22,378 bases of DNA. Source: Reclinomonas americana ATCC 50394 (Eukaryota > Jakobida > Jakobea > Jakobida). A program made the translations under genes and the position numbers. Shown in pieces: positions 12,101-18,178 of the stretch. The notes beneath the pieces were generated by a model that saw nothing but the letters and a program-made list of their open reading frames with translations, searched no databases and was not told where the DNA came from. The stretch spans positions 1 to 22,378 of the forward strand of contig PS015125.1 in assembly GCA_048213135.1 (NCBI GenBank). The letters run 5' to 3'. Every line of letters starts with the position of its first letter. The first letter of the stretch is position 1.

Positions 12101-15100
12101 TGGGGCGCGCCGAGTTGTCCTGCTTCTCAAAGAAGCCGCCCTTGATGGTCACCAACTGACCGCCATTGACGCTGCCCTGGCGCGGATAAATGTCGACCAC
12201 ATCGAGCTTGGCAAAGTAGAGAATCGCCGGGTTCGGTGCAGCGGCGCCAGCAGAGCGCACGTTCAGCGCCACGTTGTAGAGGCCAGGGTTCTGCGCCGGC
12301 AGCGTGCACTTGACGACGGTTGCCGTGGCGCTCGTGACGGCACACGTGGAGGAACCAATGGTGATGACGTTGTTCTCCGGGTGCACCGCATCAAAGCCGG
12401 TGCCGGTGAAAGTCAGCGCCGAGTCGTCGGCCGCCGTGCTCACCGCCGGTGAAATCGACGTCAGTGACGGCGTGGCGGCAGCGGTGTACGAGAACGTGGA
12501 GCCCGTCGGCAGCGGCGTCGAGTTGCGGATTGTCACGTACACGGCCAGATCGGCCTGCGCGGCGCCGGTCGAGCTGGCCGGCGTCAGGCACACGAATTGC
12601 TGCAGTGACGGCGTGCCGGTCACGGTGCACTTGGGACCGGTGGTGGTGCCAATGGTGACGACAATGTCGGCCGGATTGGTGGAGAATGCCGAACCGGAAA
12701 TGAGCAGCGGTGTGCCGCCGTAGATCGAGCCGGTGGACGGCGACATGGAGCCAATCGAGGCCTCATACGAGTGCGTAATGGTGCTGGTGGCAAAGCCGTA
12801 GGGAGACACCATAACCTGCACGGTGTGCTGGCCGGCGGGCAGCGCGTTCGGGGTGACAAACGTGATGGTCACGTCGCCATTGGGGGCGACCGTGGTCGAG
12901 GTGATCTGGCACGGCACGCCACCCAACAGCACCGTGTTCTCGGTGGGGTCCTCCGAGAAGGTGCCGGTGATGGTGCGCGTCTTGCCGGGGCCCGTGGTGG
13001 CCGCCGCACCCGACTCGCCAGTGCTCGTCGCCACCGGAGTGAGTGCCGGCAGGTAGCTGAACTGGCAGCTGGTGATGTCGGAGCAGGAGCCGAGCACGCC
13101 ATTGACCGTGGCGCGCACCTGCGGCACAGGCGACACCCACTCCAGCTGCTCGCTGTTGACCAGCATGAAATTGTCGAAACTGCCCTGGTATTCCTCCGTG
13201 GCCAGAGCCGAGGCTTGGAATCCTTGCTGCGCGGCGGGGGGGGGGGGGGGGATGAGCGTGAGTAGAAAGAGGAAGGGGAGGAGAAGAACAAAAAAGAGCT
13301 GACAGAAAGGGAAAAAACCAAGCTTCCCTATCCCCTTTCACAATCCCTCTCGACAACTCACCAGTGTAGTACCGTCGACTGTCAGCAACTCCACGTCGCC
13401 AAGCAGGTCCTCGAAGATGATGCGATAGGTGAGGAGCTCGCGTGAGTTGCCCCACTTGCTGACGGACACGTTGCCGACGGTGCTGAGCTTGCTCTCCATG
13501 AGCACCTCCAGCTGCTCCGGGCGCACGTCGTAGCTGATGCCGCTGAGCGTGTCGTCGCCAAAGGAGATGGACCAGGTGCCGGCCATGGGAGCCGACGGCG
13601 GAGTAGGTTGCGAGCAGGTGCAAGTGACACCGGCAGAGAAGCTGAAGCCGCTGGCGGGACCGCACTGGAACACGGGGCGCGGGCTGTACTCGTTGACGAG
13701 GAAGGTGACCTCGATGGTGAGCAGGGCCTCGCCAGTGCTGGGATCCACAGAGGTGGCCTTGGAAACCGACACGTTGTTGACGGGCACGCCAACCACACCC
13801 GAGGGGAATTTGAGGGCCTCAATGGCCGCTTCAATGGCTGCAGCCGACGAAGTCGGCAGAATAATCGCACTCTGCAGTCCGTCGTAGTAGAGACGGATGC
13901 CGGTGGGATTGGTGCCGCGCACCACCACACGCTGCACCTCGCGGATGACAGTGACTTGCAGAGTGACGTCCTGCACCTCGCGGAAGTTGTCGCTGCGCGG
14001 CTGGTCCGAGGGCGAGCGGACCCACACCTTCAGGTACTCGTCGCCGTCGCCCTGCTGGTACGACACCTGTTCATGGGGTGGAGGAGGAGGGGTGCAAGGG
14101 TGAGCGACGAGGAGAAGAGGAAAGGGGAAGGGGAAAGAGAAAAGGGAAAAGGGGAAGACACAAGAGAAACGCAAATGAGAAGAGAGCACTACGAGAAGAC
14201 GCAAATACGCTCTGCACTTTCTCTTCTTCTTCTCTCTCTCTCTCTTTCTCCCCGCGCTACGCAACATCGATAAAGTAGGCCTTGGTGGCGTCCAGCGTCA
14301 CCGTGGTGCGCTGACCCGTGCTGCTCAGAGGCCACGACTCGGCACCGTACGCGGTAAAGGTGGACAGCACCGCCGACGACGGCGACTCGTTCGAGTAAAT
14401 GGTCATGACGGCGTTGTCGTCGTGCTGCAGGTAGAACGTGTGCGGGCCGGAGGCCAGCGGGCGGAAGATGCCGCGCACGCGAGACGTGTAGCGCGTGGTA
14501 CCGTACTGGAAGTCGAGGCTGCCGAGCCAAATGTCGTCAATGGTCGGCACGGCGTTGGCGGCCGGCAGGGTCGGTGCTGCAGCGTCGTTGGCGTACTGGT
14601 AGAACTGACGGCGCACACCGCGGCCACCCGAGTACTGCACGCCGGTCAACTGCTGCACGGCCGAGAGAGGGCCGGTGCGACACACAATCTCATCATAGTC
14701 TACTGGGGCGGGGCGCGTCTGTCCGCGCGTCACCGACAGCACCGTGCACGGCGAACCACTGACGTCGACCACCGCGTTCTCCGCGATCTTGGTGAAGCCT
14801 GATCCGTGGATGGTGAGCACGGTGCCGCCATTGGTGGAGCCAGCGGCCGGTTGCACGCTCGTGATGCGCGGCACAACGGCAAAGTCGTAGACCGCGCCCT
14901 TACGGTTGTAGAGGACGTTGCGCGGGTTCTTGATAGCGTTGCCGTAGTTCTTGATGTTCAAGTTGACGCGGTAGTAGCCGGCCTCGTTGTCTTGCACGCG
15001 GCAGCGCGGCTCGCCGTAGGTGTTGGAGCCGAGATTGTTGTTCATGTTGAGCGGCGAGTCCTTGAGACGATCCGCCGAGTTGAATGTGTAGCTGAGAGGC

Positions 15101-15479
15101 CAGCCCTGCGAGACGCCGTTGGTGGTGTCGGCCAGCGGATTGTTCTGGCCCATCGAGCACTGTCGGTCGCCGATGCTCATGTCGATAATGTTGTCGGGGG
15201 AGGAGGTGAAGACGCGGCCGCGGAATTTGACCAGGTCGCCAGCGGCGCCCGCCTGCGGGTGCGCGTTGTACAAAATGGGCGTGGCGCTGAAGGCGTACTT
15301 GTACACACACATGCCGTTGGCGTCCTTGACGACGCAGTTGGCGTAGCGCTTGTGGTCGATTTGCACGAGGAGGTCCACCGGGGTCTAATAAAAGGGAAAG
15401 GGTGAGGTGAAGGGGGAGAAGGGGAGGGAGGAGGAAGATTGAGCAGAGAGCAAGAAGTGAAAGGAGTGACGTGCGTATT

Positions 15480-15524
<45 letters not shown>

Positions 15525-16821
15525 TGAGTGATACTGAAACGCAACATTGGTGTCCTTGCCCGGCGGCGCCATGCAGACAATTTGGTAAAAGCTGCTGTAG
15601 TGATGCATGGCCATGCACGGCTTGCCATCGATCCACACCTCGTTCTGCAGGAGATATGGGGAAAATTGAGTGCCACGAATGAGGAAGACATGACAGAGGG
15701 AGAAACACATCACTCAACTGCACCCTGGTAGGTGTCGTCGAGCGAAAAGTTGTCGCCGGCGATCGTCAGCCACGTGCCGCCAGCAACGGAACCTACGAAT
15801 TGGAAAGAGAAGGGAGTGTCACGGAGGGAAAGTGAGGGCCAGGGGAAGAAAGAGACTCACCGACAGTGGGCGTAATGAGCGTAATGTGAGGGTTGATGTC
15901 CTGCAACGAGAGCGCAAGGTGAGGAAAATGAAGGAGAAGTGAACGAGAAAGAAGGGGGACAAGAAAGCAATCAAAGTGCATTCCACCGTGTACAATGAAA
16001 TACAGCAAAGAGCGGGAACGAGTTGACGTGCGCGCGATGCAGCGCGGACCAATGAGTGCAAAGTCGATAACAAGTGCACAAAAAAGGCACAGAAAAGTAA
16101 AAGATGGAGAAGAGGAAGAGAAGAGAAGAGGAAGAGGAGAGCAACTCGGGCACAAAAGTTGCAAAATACACACATGCACAGAAACGAGGTGTAAAGCAGA
16201 GAGAAAAGACCAACAAAAAAAGTGGAACACCACGAGAAAAGCGAGAGGAGTTGAAGTCCCTCGCGTGGAGTGCGGATCAATGAACGAGTGGAATAAATCG
16301 ACCACAAGAGCATCATGAGTGCATGTGCGACAAATAAAAGACACAGAGGCACGCAGAGATAAGAGAGTGTGTGAGTGAGAAGAGAAAGAGGAACAACTCG
16401 CGCACAAAAAAACACAAAAAAATGTGAAGCACAGAAAACAAACGCGCGCGCACACGCACACACATAAACAACAAAGAAAGAAAGAGAGTGAGAAGAGAAA
16501 GAAGAGAGAGCAGCAATAAAAAAGAGGGTGCACAAGTCGGAGTCGGGTGAAGGAAAATTCACCCGCGACTCATCAATACAACACAATGTGCATGTCTTTT
16601 CTCACTCTCCCTCACTCACCATTTGATCCAACTGGTCATCGCCCTTGCCGGAACCCGCCACCGACAATGCTAAAGACAAACAGAGAGAGAGAGAGAGTCA
16701 GTGACAAAAAAAAAAGTTGACTTTTTGTGTGTGAGTGTGTGTGTGTGTTTGTCTCACCGAGTGTGAGCAGCACCAGCAACGCTGCAACAAGCGCGACAAC
16801 ACGAGTTGTTGTCGTCATCAT
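1..16821 (-). CDS. Giant fibrocystin-L (PKHD1L1)-like type I membrane receptor with spherulin-4 block; C-terminus off left edge
   Basis: This is a large single-pass cell-surface protein of the fibrocystin-L class. Exons inferred from frame continuity and GT..AG ends are 16758-16821, 16620-16669, 15861-15900, 15719-15792, 15546-15644, 14266-15384, 13362-14066, 11412-13226, 10296-11319, 9331-10222, 6257-9248, 5164-6165, 4545-5091, 3823-4449, 3120-3734, 2930-3044, 2426-2850, 2051-2341, about 1704-1977, 1358 to about 1622, 1224-1283, 955-1154, 736-886 and 669 to the left edge. Intron phases agree at every junction except the one near 1623-1703. About 4,705 residues lie in the window; human PKHD1L1, from memory, is about 4,240. 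The start is the first of two adjacent ATG codons, which opens a signal peptide. Domain order is signal, TIG x3, PA14, beta modules, TIG x4, spherulin-4-like x4, TIG x5 with an F5/8C insert, G8-PbH1 twice, stalk, membrane helix. Binding and adhesion roles are inferred from the family; ligand unknown. Confidence 0.88.
170..300 (-). repeat. Pro-Thr stalk before the membrane helix
   Basis: On the coding strand this encodes PAPTPTPTPTPTPTPGG followed by a Ser/Gly/Asn-rich segment. The DNA is a run of related GTCGGT/GTGGGT hexamers on the plus strand (about 218-262). It is a flexible, probably O-glycosylated spacer holding the ectodomain off the membrane. The repeat alternates several Pro and Thr codons, so it is maintained as protein rather than being a pure microsatellite. 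Confidence 0.75.
500..1977 (-). other. Membrane-proximal fibrocystin-L-type region
   Basis: Exons 19-24, about residues 4160-4540. Recognisable pieces are CVDMDCD, then VFFKDMDGSMLTTSLAP, PARCTLVREWNAYKCNRFPV, the MDHRWNGVHTSLLRLSTF block, FEFTNTNPNNLRVYLLNP, and YADQFISNVATLLAIDPRTI. The last piece resembles the SEA-like FxxxVxxxLA..L.I segment near the membrane of fibrocystin-L. The short introns here (58-100 bp) use GTGCGT, GTATGT and GTGAGC donors. Confidence 0.75.
2051..3440 (-). other. Second parallel beta-helix (PbH1) region
   Basis: Exons 15 (rest), 16 (2930-3044), 17 (2426-2850) and 18 (2051-2341). Visible strands include VALLDRNISIRGNADPWQ, GVHIRTSSFWLLNKKVSG, VDLNNVRITGCGEMDGERA, VNSTVFDYGMGVNVWVDT, LTNSVMYRSYRSSIRLMGGG, LNNVLAFDNDEFGVYTYNW and NIEV-like repeats. 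Exons 17 and 18 both end at a GTTGCGT donor; the joins give GIDGQRCGRLNN and KKDLPWWKPKGD. The strands are shorter and more degenerate than in the first helix. Confidence 0.78.
3440..4449 (-). other. Inter-helix region and second G8 domain
   Basis: Exon 14 (3823-4449) carries a region with FRRVEVNGIQPGYSLQFKPL, a stretch on radial fields of aromatic residues (FRWPYFDYRDHFVVNV), and then the start of the second G8, IVRWSDPTVWPSGAVP. After a phase 1 intron (donor GTGAGC), exon 15 continues VTIIGDWIMLMDVPV, ALVIDGELRLDNKN, IYIRGGMLTAGSKDAPYTFN and LVTGLLRLYG. Two G8 domains, each followed by a beta-helix, is the PKHD1L1 arrangement. Confidence 0.82.
4545..6165 (-). other. First parallel beta-helix (PbH1) region
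   Basis: Exons 5164-6165 and 4545-5091, about residues 2960-3475. After WIHVADSTDWQPGERIAIA come repeated short strands with the family's best-known stretch: ARYPIHWHMTGEVPASYVRN, CAIHHTYQRAITTHGCHSVN, YSIRGHAFFIEDGIETNNDF and YHNLGINVYN. The histidine-rich HWHM..HH..H and the EDG.E.NN pattern match CEMIP/CEMIP2 and fibrocystin-L. Exon 13 adds GLLGYKNGQDNFWAGRMGDV and a cysteine cluster, CISQCSECYQQ. The donor at 5163 is GTGCAG and the one at 4544 is GTCTCA. Confidence 0.85.
6257..6640 (-). other. First G8 domain
   Basis: About residues 2830-2957. The G8 pattern is clear: LWSAPTTWPNGTLPQWNDTV, FIPAGRTILLDVSPP, FLGVSGRLVFDD, YLIINSGRLEIGTEAKPYTH, ATITLHGRRG and KCIGVWNGILDLHGAPR. G8 domains occur in PKHD1, PKHD1L1, CEMIP and CEMIP2 ahead of parallel beta-helix repeats, as here. 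The exon ends at 6257 with a GTGAGC donor. Confidence 0.88.
6640..8600 (-). other. TIG domains 8-12
   Basis: This stretch of exon 11 (about residues 2178-2830) holds five TIG-like domains. They open at PKVNSVIGLHDIDKNNLFRT, LKIRQFSPNFGSLAGGNRIT, PTVTAFSPSSGKSGDQLV, TVTSVTPNTGSYAGGAEMI and AYVSSISPLVGSAAGGDVLT. TIG9 carries an insert with several cysteines and N-glycosylation sequons (NCT, NAT, NGT). TIG11 is interrupted by an F5/8C domain, listed separately. Cores such as VLTGTNFG, IITGAGFG and TVTGRNFAG are unmistakable. Confidence 0.85.
6985..7440 (-). other. F5/8 type C (discoidin-like) domain nested inside TIG11
   Basis: About residues 2560-2714. Visible hallmarks are DYISANSDIDPSLAFDADIY followed by TAW, then GGWVGLDMGEANEAIVTQIR with FRPRPD, GVFEATNNI, WTLLYKIPSL, FRFFRYKGAS and GSLELRGIK. 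This is the galactose-binding-like jelly-roll fold of the F5/8C family, usually involved in glycan or membrane binding. The TIG strand ELRCRVPP precedes it and CPVRVVVGKTSATASDSF follows it, so it sits within a TIG domain rather than between two. Confidence 0.8.
8600..9499 (-). other. Spherulin-4-like domain copy 4
   Basis: About residues 1901-2177, split by the intron 9249-9330 (phase 2). It starts ALVPVYQYPKWMLANQYGMW, the closest copy to the family's opening LVPLYxYP...W, then VPTVAIIRPTATGPGAST. After the splice it has ALLLGYISTRTSQGALRTLA, YPLLGGIFIADMNASSL, FTLLAAKTAAFGDT and LADVFLTFDGSDADFAS. It ends with VTLSGVVSTAAMDDALHLAR and AYAYVSSEDS. It retains the GP and GYIST features but has IAD at the catalytic strand. 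Confidence 0.75.
9500..10319 (-). other. Spherulin-4-like domain copy 3
   Basis: About residues 1656-1900, split by the intron 10223-10295 (donor GTGAGA, phase 1). It starts ILVPLFEAPTLQANG and has IIAVINPDITALP in place of the family's VNP.SGPG. It continues with LVVRIDTNGNTVAQSD, WNVLGVYYDNVDASAAGSV, LDLSIANVADAAVG and TADIFVAFDDSYANFV, and ends FVNSAPATAADVNRAASLA and LGWLYVTDGDG. Motif order and spacing match copy 2. The barrel acid motif reads GVYYDN. Confidence 0.75.
10320..11049 (-). other. Spherulin-4-like domain copy 2 (best conserved)
   Basis: About residues 1413-1655, in exon 9. It starts SSVLVPIDADPAVSLDAF and has the hallmark VTAIVNPADGP. It continues with VSILGYVDTNGGARN, SPSLDGIYLDNLDASAAAYN, CAVIGNAVTSGL and TADKFVVFDGTADTFKSYMP, and ends LVRSATATSDALPLARELGI and GNVFVTSDA. 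The order NP..GP, GYV.T..G.R, DGI..D, GN and VVF is that of the spherulation-specific family 4 TIM barrel (related to GH135). The usual DGIFxDE acid pair reads DGIYLDN, so only one of the two acids is present. Confidence 0.8.
11050..11875 (-). other. Spherulin-4-like domain copy 1
   Basis: About residues 1168-1412, split by the intron 11320-11411. It begins LLAPINAAPTP. It contains AYFDGIFLAGVDLTATSV (the position of the family's barrel-strand acidic motif), then a helix, LKRLAIDVSGQQL and PAADIFVVFTGTAAAWETF. It ends with an Ala-rich segment, IVHSTADAGQARHALDLARS, and KIGNVFVTSE. The final IVHST/GNVFVTS strands match the end of copy 2 closely. This is the most degenerate copy at the N-terminal VNP position. 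Confidence 0.68.
11945..13060 (-). other. TIG domains 4-7
   Basis: Four consecutive TIG-like domains lie in exon 8, about residues 775-1145. TIG4 is divergent (GGVPCQITST). TIG5 starts ASIGSMSPSTGSIYGGTPL, with LLISGSAF. TIG6 starts PSLTSISPAVSTAADDSA, with LTFTGTGF. TIG7 starts VVDIYPRQGSVNGGQLVT, with IKGGFF. Each carries the expected paired cysteines (for example CAVTS and VVKCTLPAQ in TIG6). A Pro/Ala-rich linker at about 11870-11940 separates TIG7 from the barrel block. Confidence 0.78.
13040..14015 (-). other. Beta-rich repeat modules between PA14 and TIG4
   Basis: This covers exon 7 after the PA14 domain and the start of exon 8 (13226 downward), about residues 506-780. Two related segments can be seen. 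One is built around AGTWSISFGDDTLSGISYDV followed by LEVLMESKLSTVGNVSVSK. The other is around SAIILPTSSAAAIEAAIEAL followed by VNNVSVSK. Each has a short strand, a helix-like stretch with paired Leu/Ala, and a VNNVSVSK/GNVSVSK end. I infer degenerate repeats of a beta module found in fibrocystin-like ectodomains; I cannot name a database family with confidence. Confidence 0.5.
13236..13251. repeat. G16/C16 homopolymer by a splice acceptor
   Basis: Sixteen consecutive G on the plus strand form the polypyrimidine (C) tract about 9 bases upstream of the exon 8 acceptor GCGCAG. Length may be unstable or subject to sequencing error, but lying in the intron it does not affect the reading frame. Confidence 0.9.
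14018..14640 (-). other. PA14 domain spanning an intron
   Basis: About residues 358-505 form a PA14-type beta-barrel, a carbohydrate-binding fold in many adhesins. Visible features are RRQFYQYAND near the start, VRGIFRPLASGPHTFYLQHD in the middle, an asymmetric DD pair after it, and AYFIDVSYQQGDGDEYLKVW at the end. The last piece is made by joining exon 6 (donor GTTGCGT at 14265) to exon 7 (from 14066). The join restores a standard PA14 ending, which supports the splice. PKHD1 and PKHD1L1 also carry a PA14 domain after the first TIGs. Confidence 0.78.
14650..15300 (-). other. TIG domains 2 and 3
   Basis: TIG2 (about residues 142-280) starts at ATPILYNAHPQAGAAGD and carries a long internal loop before RCRVQDNEAGYYRVNLNI. 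TIG3 (about 282-355) starts at VPRITSVQPAAGSTNGGTV and has the strong core LTIHGSGF followed by GSPCTVLSV and EIVCRTG. Fibrocystin-family proteins place several TIG domains at the N-terminus ahead of a PA14 domain, as seen here. Confidence 0.8.
15481..15530. repeat. GA/CT dinucleotide microsatellite
   Basis: A nearly pure GA run on the plus strand, in the intron between exons 5 and 6 of the receptor gene. On the transcribed sense it is a CT polypyrimidine stretch. Confidence 0.9.
15546..15900 (-). other. First IPT/TIG domain (exons 3-5)
   Basis: Three small exons together encode a TIG (immunoglobulin-like, plexin/transcription-factor type) domain at about residues 39-109. It begins DINPHITLITPTVG, continues GGSVAGGTWLTIAGDNF and ends with IDGKPC and IVCMAPPG, the usual paired-cysteine pattern. 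The exon 4 donor is GTTGAG. The exon 5 donor is best placed at GTTGCGT (exon end 15546), because this keeps frame with the ATTAG acceptor before 15384. Confidence 0.75.
15901..16619 (-). other. Long intron (719 bp) in the receptor gene
   Basis: This is the longest intron of the receptor gene, between exons 2 and 3. It has a GTGAGT donor at 16619 and a TTGCAG acceptor at 15902. The coding strand is very pyrimidine-rich, so the plus strand shows GA-rich runs around 16100-16150 and 16360-16520. I find no supported coding segment; open frames across it have low-complexity translations (Ser/Phe/Leu runs). Confidence 0.7.
16620..16821 (-). other. Signal peptide exons 1-2 of the receptor
   Basis: Exon 1 (16758-16821) starts ATG ATG and encodes MMTTTTRVVALVAALLVLLT, a short Thr/Arg n-region followed by a hydrophobic Ala/Val/Leu core. 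Exon 2 (16620-16669) adds ALSVAGSGKGDDQLDQM, so cleavage probably falls near the VAG/SG stretch around residue 27. The intron between them has a GTGAGA donor and a TTTAG acceptor and joins in phase 1. This is a secretory signal, fitting a protein whose next domains are all extracellular types. Confidence 0.8.
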
Positions 16822-16911
16822 TATGTGTCAAAGAAGAAAGAGGGGAAAAAAGTGTACAAAAAATGTGTCTCTCTCTTTGTGTCACACACGTTACACACAC
16901 GCGCGCGCTCG

Positions 16912-16939
16912 CAAGTAGTACTGTCGCACTTACTACTTG
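16912..16939. promoter_or_regulatory. Inverted repeat upstream of the receptor gene
   Basis: CAAGTAGTA (16912-16920) and its exact reverse complement TACTACTTG (16931-16939) are separated by 10 bases. The element sits about 90 bp upstream of the receptor ATG. It could be a dimeric transcription-factor site or a 5' UTR stem-loop. The function is inferred from position only. Confidence 0.4.
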
Positions 16940-18137
16940 TGCTCGCTTGTGTGAGAAGGTGGTTTGCGCTCACGGAGATGCACACAAAAGAATTTTGGAT
17001 TGTCCTTGTGCGCGACCACCTGCTGCAACCGACTCCCAATAAACAATACGCGCTCTCACTGCAACTCACTCATTGTTGGCCTTCCCTCGTGCGCGTGCTC
17101 TTCTCTCTCGTAGTGTGTTCTGCTCTCTCTCATGTCGTCTGTCTGCAGCTTCATGCTTGTGTGTGCGTCGTGCTGGGTTAGTGAGACATGCGCTTTTTCC
17201 TTTTGCAGTCGTCACACTCGTGTCCGAATCGTTGCATTGGCGATTGAACTTTACTCATCAAAGCTCGGAGCTCGCTCCCGTGCAGTTGAGTGCACACACA
17301 GACAGCAACGGCAACTCGGGCTGTGGCTCTTTCGTGGTACTTTTTTATCGGTGTGTCGGAGCACGTATGACTCCGGATCCGAACAGATGCTGTTTTTGGC
17401 ATTTCTCGCCGCTCTCTCTTTTCTCTGTTTTTCTGTTTTGCGTGCCTTCTGCCCCGGGCTTCCAGCATGCGTTCCTCCTGCTCTTTTTCACTCTCTGCAG
17501 CTCTGTGTGCTGCTCCAGCCTCGACTTTTTCGCGATCGATTTTGGAGTGGTCCACTCACTCTCTCGCTTGCACGCGCCGCCTCCTCCCGCTCCATGCATG
17601 CGAGAGGTGTGCAGTGTAGCCATCATACGAGCACGAGTTCCCCAGCACCGGCTTCCCGCAGCGAGTTCCATTTTTGGGCATGGACTCGCGCGCGCGCCTC
17701 TCTCGCCCCACTCCCTCCCTTTCCCTCTCTCTCTCACACACACACGTGCGCCTCCTTCAGCGGCTCCCCCGCATAGCACACACCTGCGTTGTGTGCATGC
17801 AGACGATGCTGCGTTGTTCCGCACACCGGAAGACGACTTTTTCCATTGGTTTCTCTTGTTTTGGCACTCTCGCACAAATGCGTGTGTCTTTTTCACCCTC
17901 ACTCACACGCACACGCGCCCTCGTGGCATGAGCATACGCACACCACGGATGCATGCATATGTGCCAGCGCACGTCATCCCATGTGCGTTCCTTCCTTTTT
18001 TGACCAACCATGCGTGCCTGTATTGCGTCTCTCCTCTCTTCTCGCTCTCGTGCACCTCCTGTTGTCATCGCGAGTCACGCACTCGCACTCTGCTCGTTGC
18101 ATTTGGGGAGGCGAGTTGTTGCACAAGAGCCGTTTCC

Positions 18138-18153
18138 TATATCGGCCGATATA
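18138..18153. promoter_or_regulatory. Perfect 16-bp palindrome in 3' flank of glycosyltransferase gene
   Basis: TATATCGGCCGATATA is a perfect self-complementary sequence 25 bases past the stop codon of the minus-strand glycosyltransferase gene. In the transcript it lies in the 3' UTR, just after an AT-rich stretch (ATAAATACGTAAATT). It may be a protein-binding palindrome or a 3'-end processing signal. Confidence 0.4.
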
Positions 18154-18178
18154 CCAACCACCTAATTTACGTATTTAT

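Larger units (their letters stand above)
16822..18178. other. Intergenic spacer, 5' of receptor gene and 3' of glycosyltransferase gene
   Basis: No supported gene lies here. The plus strand is CT-rich, with (CT)n, ACACAC and CGCGCG runs. The side nearest 16822 should hold the receptor promoter and 5' UTR. The side nearest 18178 holds the 3' UTR of the upstream gene. I see no convincing TATA box. A long open plus-strand frame (17073-18350) has a low-complexity, cysteine/serine/leucine-rich translation and runs antisense into the other gene, so I do not call it. Confidence 0.65.

Noticed and set aside
15535-15535. Donor GTATCA for receptor exon 5
   Set aside because: It gives phase 2 and breaks the frame with the ATTAG acceptor. 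The GTTGCGT donor 11 bases earlier in the exon (end 15546) keeps frame and matches four other donors.
15793-16586. Minus-strand open frames of about 250 codons in the first long intron
   Set aside because: They translate to Phe/Leu/Ser/Cys runs from a pyrimidine-rich intron. The flanking exons join in phase without them.
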